Of a stretch of DNA of 64,000 bases, positions 32,085 through 41,019 are shown one piece after another. A program made the position numbers and the translations under genes. The notes beneath the pieces were generated by a model. It saw only the letters and a program-made list of their open reading frames with translations, was not told where the DNA came from and ran no database searches. The number at the start of each line of letters is the position of its first letter. The first letter of the stretch is position 1. Origin of the DNA: Nitriliruptoraceae bacterium (lineage in GTDB: Bacteria; Actinomycetota; Nitriliruptoria; Nitriliruptorales; Nitriliruptoraceae); the NCBI GenBank assembly GCA_003565155.1, contig PXDB01000041.1, forward strand, positions 83,233 through 147,232, in the 5' to 3' direction.

Positions 32085-33563
32085 TCAGTCCAGCTCCCAG
32101 GTGTGCACCGGCTCGTTGGAGCGCATGTTGGCCAGGTAGCGCCGCGTGGTCTCCACCAGCGCATCCTCGCGCTCCATCGGGCCGTCGTCGAACAGCCGCC
32201 GGAAGGTGTGCACCTGCCAGCTGGCACCCGTGCGCCGCTTGAGCGCCCGCTGCTTGATGATCCCGAGGTAGTGGTCCCGGTCGCGCCGGTCCACGCCCCA
32301 GGTGTCCAGCCCCCGGTGGGCCAGCGGCAGCAGGGGGCGCAGGATCAGCTCGCTCGCCGGGACCTCACCCATCCCCGGCCAGTACAGCTGGCTCTCGATG
32401 CCCCGGCGCGCCGCGGCCCGGAAGTTCTCCGACGCCGCGGTGAAGGACAGCTGCCGGGTGATCGGCTCGTCGAGGTCAGCGACGGCACGCACCAGACCGA
32501 AGTAGAAGGCGGCGTTGGCCACGGTGTCGACCATGGTGGGGCCGGCCGGCAGCACCCGGTTCTCGACGCGCAGGTGCGGCTTGCCGCGGGCGATGCCGTA
32601 GATCGGCCGGTTCCACCGGTAGATCGTGCCGTTGTGCAGCACCAGCTCGGGCAGGTGGGGGATGTCGCCGCGGGCGAGCACCTCCTCGGGTTCCTCGCCG
32701 TCCACCTCGGGGAGCAGGGAGGGGAAGTAGCGCACGTTCTCGTCGAACAGGTCGACGATGTCGTCGATCCACCGCTCCCCGAACCACACCCGGGGGCGCA
32801 CCCCCTGGGCGGTCAGCTCCTCGGAGCGCGTGTCGATGGTCTGCTCGAACAGGGCGATGCGGGTCTCGCGCAGCAGCTCCTTGCCCAACAGGAAGGGGGA
32901 GTTGGCGCCGGCGGCGACCTGGGCGGCGGCGATCGCCTGCGCGGCGTTCCACGTGCTGGCGAAGTTGTCCGGGCTGACCTGCAGGTGCAGCTGCACCGAG
33001 GTGGCGGCGGCCTCCATCGCGATCGAGGAGGCCTGGAGGCTGAGCCGCTCCACGCCGTCGATCTCCAGGTGCAGGTCCTCGCCGCGGGCCTCGAGGATCT
33101 GCTCGTTGAGCAGGTGGTAGCGGGGGTTGGCCGACAGGTTCTGGATCGTGACGTGGAGGTCCTTCAAGGTGGGGATGATCCCCACCATCGCCACGTGGGC
33201 GTCCAGCTCCTCGGCGCGACGATCGGCGAAGGCGAAGGAGGTCTGCAGCTCCTCCTCGATCTCCCGGAACACCGTGGCGATCAGCTTGTGGGGCGCGAGG
33301 TTGAACTCGATGTTGAACTGCGCCAGCTCGGTCTGGAAGTCCTCCGACTCCAGGCGCGACAGCAGCTCCGCGTTGATCATCGTCGGTTCACCGTCGTCGT
33401 CGACGACGTAGAACTCGACCTCCACCCCGATCAGCTTGCGCGTCGTCTCGAACCGGTCCTCGGCCAGCAGTTGGCGGAACACCGCGAGGTTGCGCTTGAC
33501 CTTCTCGCGGTAGCGCTGCCGGTCCTCGCGGGTGAAGCGTGTCTCACCGATGTCCTGCCCCAC
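32085..33563 (-). CDS. glutamate-cysteine ligase family (GCS2) protein
   Basis: A 492-residue ATP-grasp-like ligase of the GCS2 family. The N-terminal catalytic block is KLIGVEVEFYVVDDDGEPT, followed by FNIEFNLAPHKL, VHLQVSPDNFA-type LHLQVSPDNFASTWN, and the C-terminal segment HLRVENRVLPAGPT, which matches the Arg/Glu substrate-binding region. Members ligate glutamate or another carboxylate to an amine, as in gamma-glutamylcysteine synthesis. In a mycothiol producer a true glutathione role is doubtful, so the substrate is open. The GTG at 33563 precedes the conserved N-terminus; longer frames reach 33908 without similarity. Confidence 0.78.
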   Translation of the reverse strand: MGQDIGETRFTREDRQRYREKVKRNLAVFRQLLAEDRFETTRKLIGVEVEFYVVDDDGEPTMINAELLSRLESEDFQTELAQFNIEFNLAPHKLIATVFREIEEELQTSFAFADRRAEELDAHVAMVGIIPTLKDLHVTIQNLSANPRYHLLNEQILEARGEDLHLEIDGVERLSLQASSIAMEAAATSVQLHLQVSPDNFASTWNAAQAIAAAQVAAGANSPFLLGKELLRETRIALFEQTIDTRSEELTAQGVRPRVWFGERWIDDIVDLFDENVRYFPSLLPEVDGEEPEEVLARGDIPHLPELVLHNGTIYRWNRPIYGIARGKPHLRVENRVLPAGPTMVDTVANAAFYFGLVRAVADLDEPITRQLSFTAASENFRAAARRGIESQLYWPGMGEVPASELILRPLLPLAHRGLDTWGVDRRDRDHYLGIIKQRALKRRTGASWQVHTFRRLFDDGPMEREDALVETTRRYLANMRSNEPVHTWELD

Positions 33564-33712
33564 GACCCGCTCCCGCTCCCACGCTCGTGGGCTGAAGGAT
33601 AGGCACCTCCGGCAGCTCGCTGCACCTGGTTCGGCGGTGCGACCACCACACGGCGTGTCAGTAGCCTCCGATCGACGCCGCACACCGTCCCGACCCTGCG
33701 AAGGCCGTCGAC

Positions 33713-34726
33713 GTGCCCTCAGCCCCCGACCGTGCGCGCCTGCCCATGGCGGTCCGGCCCTGGCTCGGCGCGGTCCTGATCTCCTTCTCCGGGGTGTGGG
33801 TGCGCCTGGCCGACGTCGAGGCGGCCCGCTCGGCGTTCCTCCGGCTGTCCTACGCGCTGCCCCTGCTGGCCGTGCTGGTGGCCCTGCGGGCGGGCGGCAG
33901 CGACGCACCCCGTCGGTGGTTCCGCCCGATGGCGGTGGTCGCCGGTCTGCTGTTCGGGGTGAACCTGGTGGCCTGGCACGCCTCGCTCGGCATCATCGGG
34001 GCCGGGCTCGGGACCGTGCTGCCCAACCTGCAGGTGGTGGTGGTCGGGCTGCTGGGCGTGGTGCTGTTCCGCGAACGTCCGCGCCCGGGGTTCTGGGTCG
34101 CGCTGCCGCTGGTGCTGGTCGGGATCTGGCTGCTCTCGGCGCTGGGACGGCCGGTCGTCGCGGACGGCTCGGTGCCCGTCGGGGTGGGGCTCGGGGTGCT
34201 GGCCGGGGTGACCTACGCCGGCTGGCTCGTGCTGCTGCGGGTCGCCCGCGGCCGGGAGGGCGGGGGCTCCGCGGCGGAGTTGCTCTGGTCGCTGTGCCTC
34301 GGTGGCCTGGTGGTCACCGGCGGCGTGGCCGTCGCGGAGGGGGTCGCCGGTCCGGCAGGGTGGCCGGCGGACGGGTGGCTGCTCCTGCTGGCGCTCGGCT
34401 CGCAGGTGATCGGCTGGCTGCTGCTCACCTCCTCGATCCACCTGCTGCCCGCGGCGGCCACCTCGATCGCCCTGCTCCTGCAACCGGTCCTGGCACTGGT
34501 GTGGGGTGCGGTGCTGCTCGCCGAGCCCGTGGGCCTCCCGCAGGTCGCCGGGGCCGCGATCGTGCTGGCCGGGGTCGGTCTGGCGCACCGGTCCCTGCGG
34601 ACCACCGAGGTGCGCGCGGTGCCCTCCCAGACAGGGTCCGGCGGGCACGGACGCACCCGCGGTGACGGCTCCGAAGCGGGAGCAGGGGTCGGCGGCCGCC
34701 GACCCGACGGCGACGCGGTCAGGTGA
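33713..34726 (+). CDS. DMT superfamily (EamA-like) permease
   Basis: A 337-residue protein with ten predicted membrane helices in two EamA-like halves. The first half ends near PNLQVVVVGLLGVVLFRERPRPGF and the second near SIALLLQPVLALVWGAVLLAEPVGLPQ; these paired motifs are typical of drug/metabolite exporters. A polar 45-residue C-terminal tail follows. The substrate is unknown. The GTG at 33713 lies 150 bp from the divergent GCS2 gene. The stop overlaps pdxH in GTGA, so the two are coupled, which hints at vitamin B6 or amino-acid transport, though only weakly. Confidence 0.82.
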   Translation: MPSAPDRARLPMAVRPWLGAVLISFSGVWVRLADVEAARSAFLRLSYALPLLAVLVALRAGGSDAPRRWFRPMAVVAGLLFGVNLVAWHASLGIIGAGLGTVLPNLQVVVVGLLGVVLFRERPRPGFWVALPLVLVGIWLLSALGRPVVADGSVPVGVGLGVLAGVTYAGWLVLLRVARGREGGGSAAELLWSLCLGGLVVTGGVAVAEGVAGPAGWPADGWLLLLALGSQVIGWLLLTSSIHLLPAAATSIALLLQPVLALVWGAVLLAEPVGLPQVAGAAIVLAGVGLAHRSLRTTEVRAVPSQTGSGGHGRTRGDGSEAGAGVGGRRPDGDAVR

Positions 34727-35382
34727 GCGCTGAGGAGGCGGCGGTGGGACCGATGGAGCAGCCCCGGCAGGAGTACGATGCCGGCACCCTCGACATCGCG
34801 GACGTGGCTGACGGGCCCCTGCGCACCGCCCGGCGCTGGCTCGACGAGGCGGTCGCGGCCGGGCTGCCCGAACCGACCGCGGTGACCCTGGCCACGGTCG
34901 ATGCCGACGGCGTGCCGGACGCCCGGGTGGTGCTGTTGCGCGGCTTCGACGACCACGGGCTGGTGTGGTTCACCAACCAGCGTTCCGCGAAGGGCCGCCA
35001 GCTCGCGGCCACGCCTGCGGCAGCGGTCGTCGCCTACTGGCCGGCGCTGGAGCGCCAGATCCGGTTCCGGGGCGCCGTCGAGGTGGTCGCCGACGCGGAG
35101 GCGGACGCTTACTTCGCCTCCCGGCCGCGGGGCAGTCAGCTCGGCGCGTGGGCCTCGCAGCAGTCCGAGCCCGTGGCGGATCGGGCCGCTCTGGAGGAAC
35201 AGGTGGCCGCGACCACCGCCCGTTTCGCCGACGCCGAGGTGTCCCGTCCACCCCACTGGGGCGGCTACCGGCTCGTGCCGCAGGTCGTCGAGCTGTGGCA
35301 GGGGCGGCCCTCCCGCCTGCACGACCGGGTGCGCTGCACGCGCGACGGCGACGGCTGGCGGGTGGAGCGGCTCCAGCCGTGA
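34723..35382 (+). CDS. pdxH: pyridoxamine 5'-phosphate oxidase
   Basis: A 219-residue FMN enzyme oxidising pyridoxine/pyridoxamine phosphate to PLP in the cytosol. Family blocks: EPTAVTLATVDADGVPDARVVLLRGFDDHGLVWFTN, the FMN-site SAKGRQLAATP, RPRGSQLGAWAS, and the C-terminal WGGYRLVPQVVELWQGRPSRLHDR signature with the PLP-binding Arg/His. Slightly degenerate at the extreme C-terminus (DGWRVERLQP), but the Arg-Leu-x-Pro ending is conserved. Start GTG overlaps the upstream permease stop. Confidence 0.93.
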   Translation: MSAEEAAVGPMEQPRQEYDAGTLDIADVADGPLRTARRWLDEAVAAGLPEPTAVTLATVDADGVPDARVVLLRGFDDHGLVWFTNQRSAKGRQLAATPAAAVVAYWPALERQIRFRGAVEVVADAEADAYFASRPRGSQLGAWASQQSEPVADRAALEEQVAATTARFADAEVSRPPHWGGYRLVPQVVELWQGRPSRLHDRVRCTRDGDGWRVERLQP

Positions 35383-35445
35383 GCTGGTCGCACCGTCGCT
35401 ACGGCCGACTACCTTGCCGCCCTCACGACGCGCACCCGGAGCCTG

Positions 35446-37608
35446 ATGGCCTCCAGTAACGGTTCCGCGCCCGCCTCCGGCAACGGCGGTGGGCGGCTCG
35501 AGCAGAAGCTCGGGCTGCTCGACGTGTACGCGATCTGCACCGGCGCGATGTTCGCCTCCGGGTTCTTCCTGCTGCCGGGGATCGCCGCCGCCAACGCCGG
35601 CCCGGCCGTGGTCCTCGCCTACGCGGTCTCCAGCCTGCTGATGGTGCCGGCGATGTTCTCCATCGCGGAGCTGTCCAGCGCGATGCCACGGGCGGCCGGC
35701 ACCTACTTCTTCATCCACCGCAGCCTGGGTCCCCTGGCGGGCACGATCGGTGGCCTCGGTGCCTGGGTGGTCCTCATCGCCAAGAGCGGCTTCGCCCTGG
35801 TGGGGATGGGTGCCTACCTCGGCCTGCTGTTCGACGTCCCCGTCCGGCCGCTGGCGATCGCGCTCACCGTCGCCTTCGCGCTGCTCAACATCTTCGGCGC
35901 CAAGGAGACGGCACGGCTGCAGGTGTGGCTGGTGGTCACCCTGGTGTCGGTGATGGTCTTCTTCATCGCCGCAGGCGCCTTCGAGGTCGTCCGGGCGGAC
36001 CCGGCGTTGGTCCAGGGCGGGTTCGACCCGCTCCTGCCCTTCGGGGTGGAGAACCTGCTCGGCACGATCGGGCTGGTCTTCATCTCCTACGCGGGCCTGA
36101 CCAAGGTGTCCTCCGCCGCCGAGGAGATCCGCGACCTCGACCGGAACCTGCCGCTCGGCATGATCCTGTCCCTGGCCACCGTCGGGGTGATCTACACCGC
36201 CGGTGTCGCGATCCTGGTGGCGATCATCCCGCAGCAGGAGCTGTGGACCGACCTCACCCCGGTGGCCACCGCGGGCGAGGTGGTGTTCGGCTGGCTGCCG
36301 GGGCCGATCGGGGTGGGGCTGATCGTGATCGCCGCCGCGACGGCCTTCGCCTCCACCGGCAACGCCGGCATCCTCACCGCGTCGCGGTACCCGCTGGCCA
36401 TGGCGCGGGACCGGCTGCTGTGGAGCGGGTTCGACCGCCTGGGGCGGTTCGGCACGCCGGTGTTCTCCGTCATCGTGACATCCGCGCTGATGATCCTCGC
36501 CATCGTCTTCCTCGATGTGGAGCGCCTCGCCAGCCTCGGCAGTGCCTTCCTGCTGCTGCTGTTCGCCCTGATCAACGTGTCGGTGATCGTGATGCGCGAG
36601 AGCCGGCTGTCCTCCTACGCCCCCGGGTACCGCTCGCCGCTGTACCCGTGGATGCAGATCGTGGGGGCGATCACCACCCTCGGGCTCATCTTCACCCTCG
36701 GGGTGTTCTACGTCGTGTTCGTGGTGACCATCATCGTCGTCGCCGTGGTGTGGTACCGGCTCTACGTGCGGCCGCGCGTCACCCACCGGGCCGCGATGTA
36801 CGGCGTGTTCCACCGACTCGGCGAGCAGCACGACGACGGGGTCGACGAGGAACTGTGGGGGATCCTCCAGGAACGCGGCGTCGATGGTGACGACCCCTTC
36901 GATGAGCTGCTGGCCCGCGCCATCGTGTTCGACGTGGAGGGCAAGGTCGACCTCGACGAGATCCTCACCCGGGTCGCCACCCGCGTCCGGGGCAGGCTCA
37001 AGCAGCCGATGGACGGGCTCGACGAGGGGCTGTCCGCAGCCGCAGCCCGGGCCGTGGTGCCCGACGGGGCGCCCGCCGTCGTGCACGATCTGCTGCGCCA
37101 CGACCTGAGCCGGCCACTGATCGTGCTGGTGCGGGCCAAGCGTGGGGTGCGCATCTCCAGCGGTCGCCGCTTCCCGGGCAGCACCCTGCCCCAGGACACG
37201 GGCGCGGCGGGACCGCGCACGCAGGCCCTGCTGTTCCTGCTCTCGCCCGAGGGGCGTCTCACCGAGCACCTGCGCCGCCTCGCGCAGCTGGTGACCTCCG
37301 TGGAGGCGGAGACCTTCGAGGACGAGTGGCGCCGTGCCCATGACGAGCAGGCCCTGCTCGAGACCCTGCTGCGTGACGAGCGCTACGCCTCGGTGACCGT
37401 CGGTGCGGCCGACGCGCCCGCGGATCTCGCCGACAAACGGCTCAAGGAGCTCGACCTGCCGGGCAACCTGCTGGTGGCGCTGGTGCGGCGTGGCGACCGC
37501 ACGATCGTTCCCGACGGTGACACGCTGCTACGACCAGGCGACCGGCTGACGGTGATCGGGACGCCGGCCGAGGTCACCGAGCTGTCCGGACCCGCGGAGC
37601 CGGTCTGA
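35446..37608 (+). CDS. APC-family amino-acid permease with C-terminal regulatory domains
   Basis: A 720-residue protein. Residues about 20-440 hold 12 membrane helices of an APC transporter, opening with KLGLLDVYAICTGAMFASGFFLLPG and containing the AASTGNAGILTASRYPLAMARD block. The cytosolic C-terminus (about 460-720) is unusual. It includes a helical linker, a PTS EIIA-type-2-like segment LRRLAQLVTSVEAETFEDEWRRA, and a TrkA-C/RCK_C domain ending in GDTLLRPGDRLTVIGTP. Such tails usually bind small ligands (for example c-di-AMP or nucleotides) and gate transport. The ATG at 35446 is 63 bp after pdxH. Confidence 0.84.
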   Translation: MASSNGSAPASGNGGGRLEQKLGLLDVYAICTGAMFASGFFLLPGIAAANAGPAVVLAYAVSSLLMVPAMFSIAELSSAMPRAAGTYFFIHRSLGPLAGTIGGLGAWVVLIAKSGFALVGMGAYLGLLFDVPVRPLAIALTVAFALLNIFGAKETARLQVWLVVTLVSVMVFFIAAGAFEVVRADPALVQGGFDPLLPFGVENLLGTIGLVFISYAGLTKVSSAAEEIRDLDRNLPLGMILSLATVGVIYTAGVAILVAIIPQQELWTDLTPVATAGEVVFGWLPGPIGVGLIVIAAATAFASTGNAGILTASRYPLAMARDRLLWSGFDRLGRFGTPVFSVIVTSALMILAIVFLDVERLASLGSAFLLLLFALINVSVIVMRESRLSSYAPGYRSPLYPWMQIVGAITTLGLIFTLGVFYVVFVVTIIVVAVVWYRLYVRPRVTHRAAMYGVFHRLGEQHDDGVDEELWGILQERGVDGDDPFDELLARAIVFDVEGKVDLDEILTRVATRVRGRLKQPMDGLDEGLSAAAARAVVPDGAPAVVHDLLRHDLSRPLIVLVRAKRGVRISSGRRFPGSTLPQDTGAAGPRTQALLFLLSPEGRLTEHLRRLAQLVTSVEAETFEDEWRRAHDEQALLETLLRDERYASVTVGAADAPADLADKRLKELDLPGNLLVALVRRGDRTIVPDGDTLLRPGDRLTVIGTPAEVTELSGPAEPV

Positions 37609-37920
37609 CGACCTCGTCCCGGGGTGGAGCGCACCCGCGTGGGGTGGGCGCCGAGGCGGTTGCCCGCGGTGACAGCGGGCTCGCAGGCCGGCGTGCAGTG
37701 GACCGACGGCGACCAGCACCCGCAGGTGCCGTCCCTCCACCGAACAGCGCGCGTCGCCCATGACCGACCGCCTGCACCGCCTGCCCTGGTGATCCGAGGG
37801 GCGAGAAGGTGCAGAGGTCAGCGTCCGCACCGATGCGCGCAGCTCGGCTTCGTCCGACCGGGGTCTGCCAACCACGGGCCTGCCCGCTGGTGGTCGTGAT
37901 CCTCCGCTGCTGCGCGTGCG
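37609..37920. other. 312-bp gap between convergent genes
   Basis: No credible gene on either strand. A weak hairpin, GCCCGC (37662-37667) and GCGGGC (37675-37680), may help end transcription from one or both sides. Otherwise I see nothing definable. Confidence 0.45.
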
Positions 37921-38916
37921 TCAGTCGAGCTCGCCCGGCATCAACTCGATGTCGCTGAGGTCGATCATCGCGGTCAGCGGGTCGTCGGGGTCGCCGACCC
38001 GCAGCTCCACATCCTCCGCATCGATGGGGAGCTGGACGTAGAGGTTCCAGACCTGCTGCTCGTCCAGCTCGATGTTCCTGTCGGGTGACTCCAGCGACTC
38101 GAGTCCGAGGGGTCGGTCATCGACCATGAGCCGGACGTCGTCCTCGGTGACCCGGACCGAGGACCTTCTCGGGTCGCGGTCTTCACCTCCGAGGTTCACG
38201 ACGTCGAGCTCCACGAACAGCCACCGCTTCCCAGCCTCGGCACGCCGGTCAGTGGGGTCACTCAGCTGCCGTGATGTCCGCTCAGGGCCGATGTCGGATC
38301 GCAGCTCGGCGGAGAGCAGGGTCACGGCCAGGGTCGTCTCGCCTCTGTCGCGGGAGGCTTGGTACTCCCCCTCGAGTTCGAGGTCGAGGGCCGTCACGGG
38401 CTCGGGCTCGAGCACCGGTCCATCCGGCAGCGTGCACAGGACGGGAAGGCGGTCCGTCGTGCCGAGCCGCAGCACGAGGTCATCGAAGCTGGCGGTGGGG
38501 AGCTCGAAGCGTACGTCGAGCTCGGTCGAGGTCCCGGCCTCGAGCGCTTCGCTGAACCTGGCGCTCGGCGCGCTGGCGAGACCGTCGCCGTGGAGGAGGC
38601 GCAAGAGGTCGCTGTCGACCCGCACCCGCTGATCCAGCGGGTTGACGACGACCAGGTCCACGGTGAGGGACGGGTCGTAGAGGTCGCCGGAGGCTTCGAG
38701 CATCGGCAGGATCTCGGCGAGCTCCTCCTCGGTCATGAACTGCATCGATTCGACGAAGTCCGGGTCGAGCTCCGACACCTCTTCCGGTGCCTCGGCCTCC
38801 GGCTCGGGCAGCGGTTCGGGGTCGTCGCCATCGCCGCAGGCGGAGAGCGTCAGTGCCAGCATGACACCGAGGGCCGCCGTTCTGACGGCCGTTGACGGTT
38901 GTGTGCTCCTCCGCAT
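37921..38916 (-). CDS. predicted lipoprotein of unknown function
   Basis: A 331-residue exported lipoprotein. The signal peptide MRRSTQPSTAVRTAALGVMLALTL ends in the lipobox LSAC, placing the lipid-modified Cys near residue 27. An acidic Pro/Glu linker (EPLPEPEAEAPEE) follows, then two beta-rich domains: one around VDLVVVNPLDQRVRVDSDLL and a second around KRWLFVELDVVNLGGEDRDP, which resembles DUF4352-type ligand or structural modules. Function is unknown. Start ATG at 38916. Confidence 0.72.
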   Translation of the reverse strand: MRRSTQPSTAVRTAALGVMLALTLSACGDGDDPEPLPEPEAEAPEEVSELDPDFVESMQFMTEEELAEILPMLEASGDLYDPSLTVDLVVVNPLDQRVRVDSDLLRLLHGDGLASAPSARFSEALEAGTSTELDVRFELPTASFDDLVLRLGTTDRLPVLCTLPDGPVLEPEPVTALDLELEGEYQASRDRGETTLAVTLLSAELRSDIGPERTSRQLSDPTDRRAEAGKRWLFVELDVVNLGGEDRDPRRSSVRVTEDDVRLMVDDRPLGLESLESPDRNIELDEQQVWNLYVQLPIDAEDVELRVGDPDDPLTAMIDLSDIELMPGELD

Positions 38917-39313
38917 GTCGCACCACCACCCTGTCAGCCGACCCGGGCCGGTGGCGTGACCGGCGCGGGCACGTCTCCACTCATCTCGTAGTGTCGCCGT
39001 TTCGGGGTACGGGTGTGTCGGGGCAACGGACAGAGGGCGGCATCGCCTTGTGCCCCTACCCGTCCCGGGACGCGTGGCTCGGCGGGCCGATGCGGCCGCT
39101 CAGCGGCCCCAGAGCTGACGGGAGGCCCTAGCGGTGTCCGGCTGTGACCACCGGCGGCCGTACTGCTCTCGAGCGGCTGTACGGGTCGCATCCCGATGCC
39201 GTTGCCTCGCCGTTCGTCGGCGGCGTCGAGCTGGTCGGTAGGTTCGCGCGCGTCCGTGACGGCCGGCCGTCACGAAACCCCACCGCACCCCCTGACGCGC
39301 ATCAGGAGGCTCG
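38917..39313. other. 397-bp divergent intergenic region upstream of the island-split DUF255 gene
   Basis: No supported gene. It must carry promoters for the leftward lipoprotein and the rightward DUF255 fragment. A perfect 20-bp palindrome lies at 39255-39274 (annotated separately), and CAGGAGG at 39302-39308 is the ribosome-binding site of the fragment. Confidence 0.5.
39255..39274. promoter_or_regulatory. 20-bp perfect palindrome upstream of the original DUF255 start
   Basis: CGTGACGGCC (39255-39264) followed directly by its reverse complement GGCCGTCACG (39265-39274), centred about 50 bp before the ATG at 39314. It is well placed for a dimeric repressor. No similar palindrome precedes the regenerated copy at 48634. 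Confidence 0.5.
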
Positions 39314-39364
39314 ATGAACCGGCTCGCAGGCTCCACCTCCCCCTACCTCCAGCAGCACGCCGAC

Positions 39365-39480
39365 AACCCGGTGGACTGGTACCCGTGGGGGGAGGCGGCC
39401 TTCGACGAGGCCAAGCGCCGCGGGGTGCCGATCTTCCTCTCCGTCAGCTACTCCTCCTGCCACTGGTGCCACGTGATGGC
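39365..39480 (+). repeat. left 116-bp direct repeat bounding the accessory island (attL-like)
   Basis: Identical to 48688-48803 except two substitutions (within GAGGCCAAG/GAGGCGAAG and GTCAGC/GTCGGC). Upstream of it the two gene copies diverge to roughly two-thirds identity; downstream they are unrelated. The sharp edges suggest recombination rather than ordinary paralogy. Confidence 0.8.
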
Positions 39481-39559
39481 CCCGGAGTTGGTCGCTAACG
39501 GCCGCGAGAAGCCCGTCCAACGGAATCTCGTCCCACCGTCGCCCTGGGTGTTCAGCGCA

Positions 39560-39592
39560 GTTCTTCCCACACTCTTCCCACGTGGGAAGAAC
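39560..39592. repeat. CTTCCCAC repeat/palindrome cluster near left island end
   Basis: GTTCTTCCCAC (39560-39570) is inverted as GTGGGAAGAAC (39582-39592). Between them CTTCCCAC (39574-39581) abuts GTGGGAAG (39582-39589), a perfect 16-bp palindrome. So there are two direct and one inverted CTTCCCAC copies, about 11 bp apart. A similar cluster lies inside the right end. Confidence 0.6.
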
Positions 39593-39639
39593 GCCATCCC
39601 AGCCCAGGAGTACCGGTCCAGCCAGGCTCACGGCGATCG

Positions 39640-39830
39640 GGTGGCGCCGCGCGAACGGTCAGGCACCGGCGGGAACTCCGCTGGCTTCGCTGCACGATAG
39701 GGATGTCGCGCCAGGAACCGAGTGCGAGCAGGTGGCGGTCGCGGCTGACGATGAGGACCGCCTCTTCTGGTTCGACGAGTTCACCGAGGCGGATCACTCG
39801 TAGCGGGTTCCTGGATGAGGCGATCGACGT
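39640..39830 (-). pseudogene. frameshifted C-terminal remnant of a PIN-domain toxin
   Basis: On the minus strand a frame reads VEPEEAVLIVSRDRHLLALG then SWRDIPIV, a close match to the C-terminus of COG1569-type PIN toxins (the acidic Asp of SRDRHLL is an active-site residue). The expected ending PAEF follows only in another frame: after IPIVQR a 1-base shift gives KPAEFPP. No N-terminal half with the first catalytic Asp is found upstream. It is therefore a decayed toxin-antitoxin remnant at the island edge. Confidence 0.55.
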
Positions 39831-40001
39831 CCTCCTCGTCTTCGCCGCCCACGGCTCGGGGCGCCGGCAGCCCCGTAGTCCTGCCGGAGTTCGAAGCGTT
39901 CGGTCTGGGGCTGGCGGGCAGCCTTGCCCGCTGTCCGTTCTCGTGGCTGCCGCTCGCGTTGGTCCTGACGCGTAGGCTCAGGCCGAGCGTCAGGATGGTG
40001 C

Positions 40002-40637
40002 ATGGAGGCGGGTGGGCTGCTGCGGCTCGACTACGGCCTGGAGCGTCGGCCGTGGGCCGATCCGGACCTCGATCAACTCGATGTGTGGGAGGTGGTCCTG
40101 CGGCTCGGAACGTTCACCAACGGCGACGTAGAGGACGACGAGGTCAGTTGGGACACCGTGGCGCGGGCGTGGCTGTACGGCATGGACCCCGAGCGCAACA
40201 TCCTGGTGGACCAGCGGCCGTGCGACGTGGCCGACGCCCACTCGGCGGAGGCTGCCTACTACTTCGCGCACGTCTTCGACCAGGCAGGCGGCTTCCTCGC
40301 TGACATCGACGGGCAGTTCGAGTGGGTGGTGGGCCGGGCGCTGTTCCTCCACGACGTGCAGGTGCCACAGGCCCACCGGCGCCGCGGCTTTGCCAGCATC
40401 CTGGCCGCCGACGCGATCCTCACCCTTGCGCCCGCCGGCACGGCCGTGTTCGCCCATCCGGGACCGACTGACCTCGAGCCGGAAGGCGACGACGAGGTGG
40501 CATGGTTGCACCACGAGGCGGCGAACACCCGCTTCCTCGCCCGCCTGGGGTTCGTGCCCTTCCGAGACCGGCTGTGGACGCTCGACCTCTCGGCCGGTGA
40601 CGGGATGGCGACATTGGCGAACATCCGTCGGTCGTAG
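40002..40637 (+). CDS. GNAT-like acetyltransferase
   Basis: A 211-residue protein. Residues about 105-200 fit the GNAT fold: ALFLHDVQVPQAHRRRGFASILAADAI contains the acetyl-CoA loop (HRRRGFA, a variant of Q/RxxGxG/A), and the end has EAANTRFLARLGFVPFRDRLWTLDL, a typical GNAT C-terminus. The N-terminal 100 residues (WEVVLRLGTFTNGDVEDDE and DVADAHSAEAAYYFAHVF) are not recognisable and may bind the acceptor. The ATG at 40002 is chosen by frame. Island gene; substrate unknown. Confidence 0.7.
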   Translation: MEAGGLLRLDYGLERRPWADPDLDQLDVWEVVLRLGTFTNGDVEDDEVSWDTVARAWLYGMDPERNILVDQRPCDVADAHSAEAAYYFAHVFDQAGGFLADIDGQFEWVVGRALFLHDVQVPQAHRRRGFASILAADAILTLAPAGTAVFAHPGPTDLEPEGDDEVAWLHHEAANTRFLARLGFVPFRDRLWTLDLSAGDGMATLANIRRS

Positions 40638-41019
40638 CCCGGGATGGCGCCGCGCGCTCCGTTCGAGCCGCATCAGCAAGGGGCTGGGCGATTCGCCCCG
40701 GCAAACCAGGAGCTTCGAGCCGGATCCGGACCACGGGCGAGATCTGCCATCAACGACTGGCCGTGGATGAGCCAACGCCCACCGCGGCTCGACCAAAGCT
40801 TCCTCGAACCCGCCCATCCGGTAGCGGGTCACGAGACGCATGCGCTCGTAGCGCTCGACCCGGTACCCGTAGACCGCTGGTCCAGGTCCGCTCGAGCCTC
40901 GGCTGCGACGCCCGGCGTGGTGGTCGCGGTGGCCGCTTCGGGTCCTACTCCGAACCGGCGCAGATCTCGAGGGGAGGAGGGAGTTCGCGGAGGGCTGCGG
41001 CTCGGTAGCCTACGCGAGC
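40638..41019. other. 382-bp region without supported gene, island
   Basis: No credible complete gene. A minus-strand frame reading VYGYRVERYERMRLVTRYRM near 40800-40880 looks protein-like but has no clear start or homologue I recognise, so it may be another decayed fragment. The stop of the leftward zinc-ribbon gene lies at 41020. Confidence 0.4.

Larger units (their letters stand above)
39314..39700 (+). pseudogene. 5' fragment of a DUF255/YyaL thioredoxin-fold gene, cut by island insertion
   Basis: The first 55 codons match the start of the DUF255 family ([19 protein letters not shown], then the CHWC redox motif at residues 49-52, encoded near 39458), but homology ends at 39480. The remaining 70 codons to the TGA/TAG at 39700 read unrelated sequence. 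The full-length gene is at 48634-50685, and bases 39365-39480 match 48688-48803 at 114 of 116 positions. The start has a strong CAGGAGG ribosome-binding site, so this is probably the ancestral 5' end, separated from its body by the island. A truncated 128-residue product may still be made. Confidence 0.8.

Noticed and set aside
40787..40890. Minus-strand frame VYGYRVERYERMRLVTRYRM
   Set aside because: Looks protein-like but lacks a start, a stop context and any recognisable family; kept only as a note in the intergenic entry.
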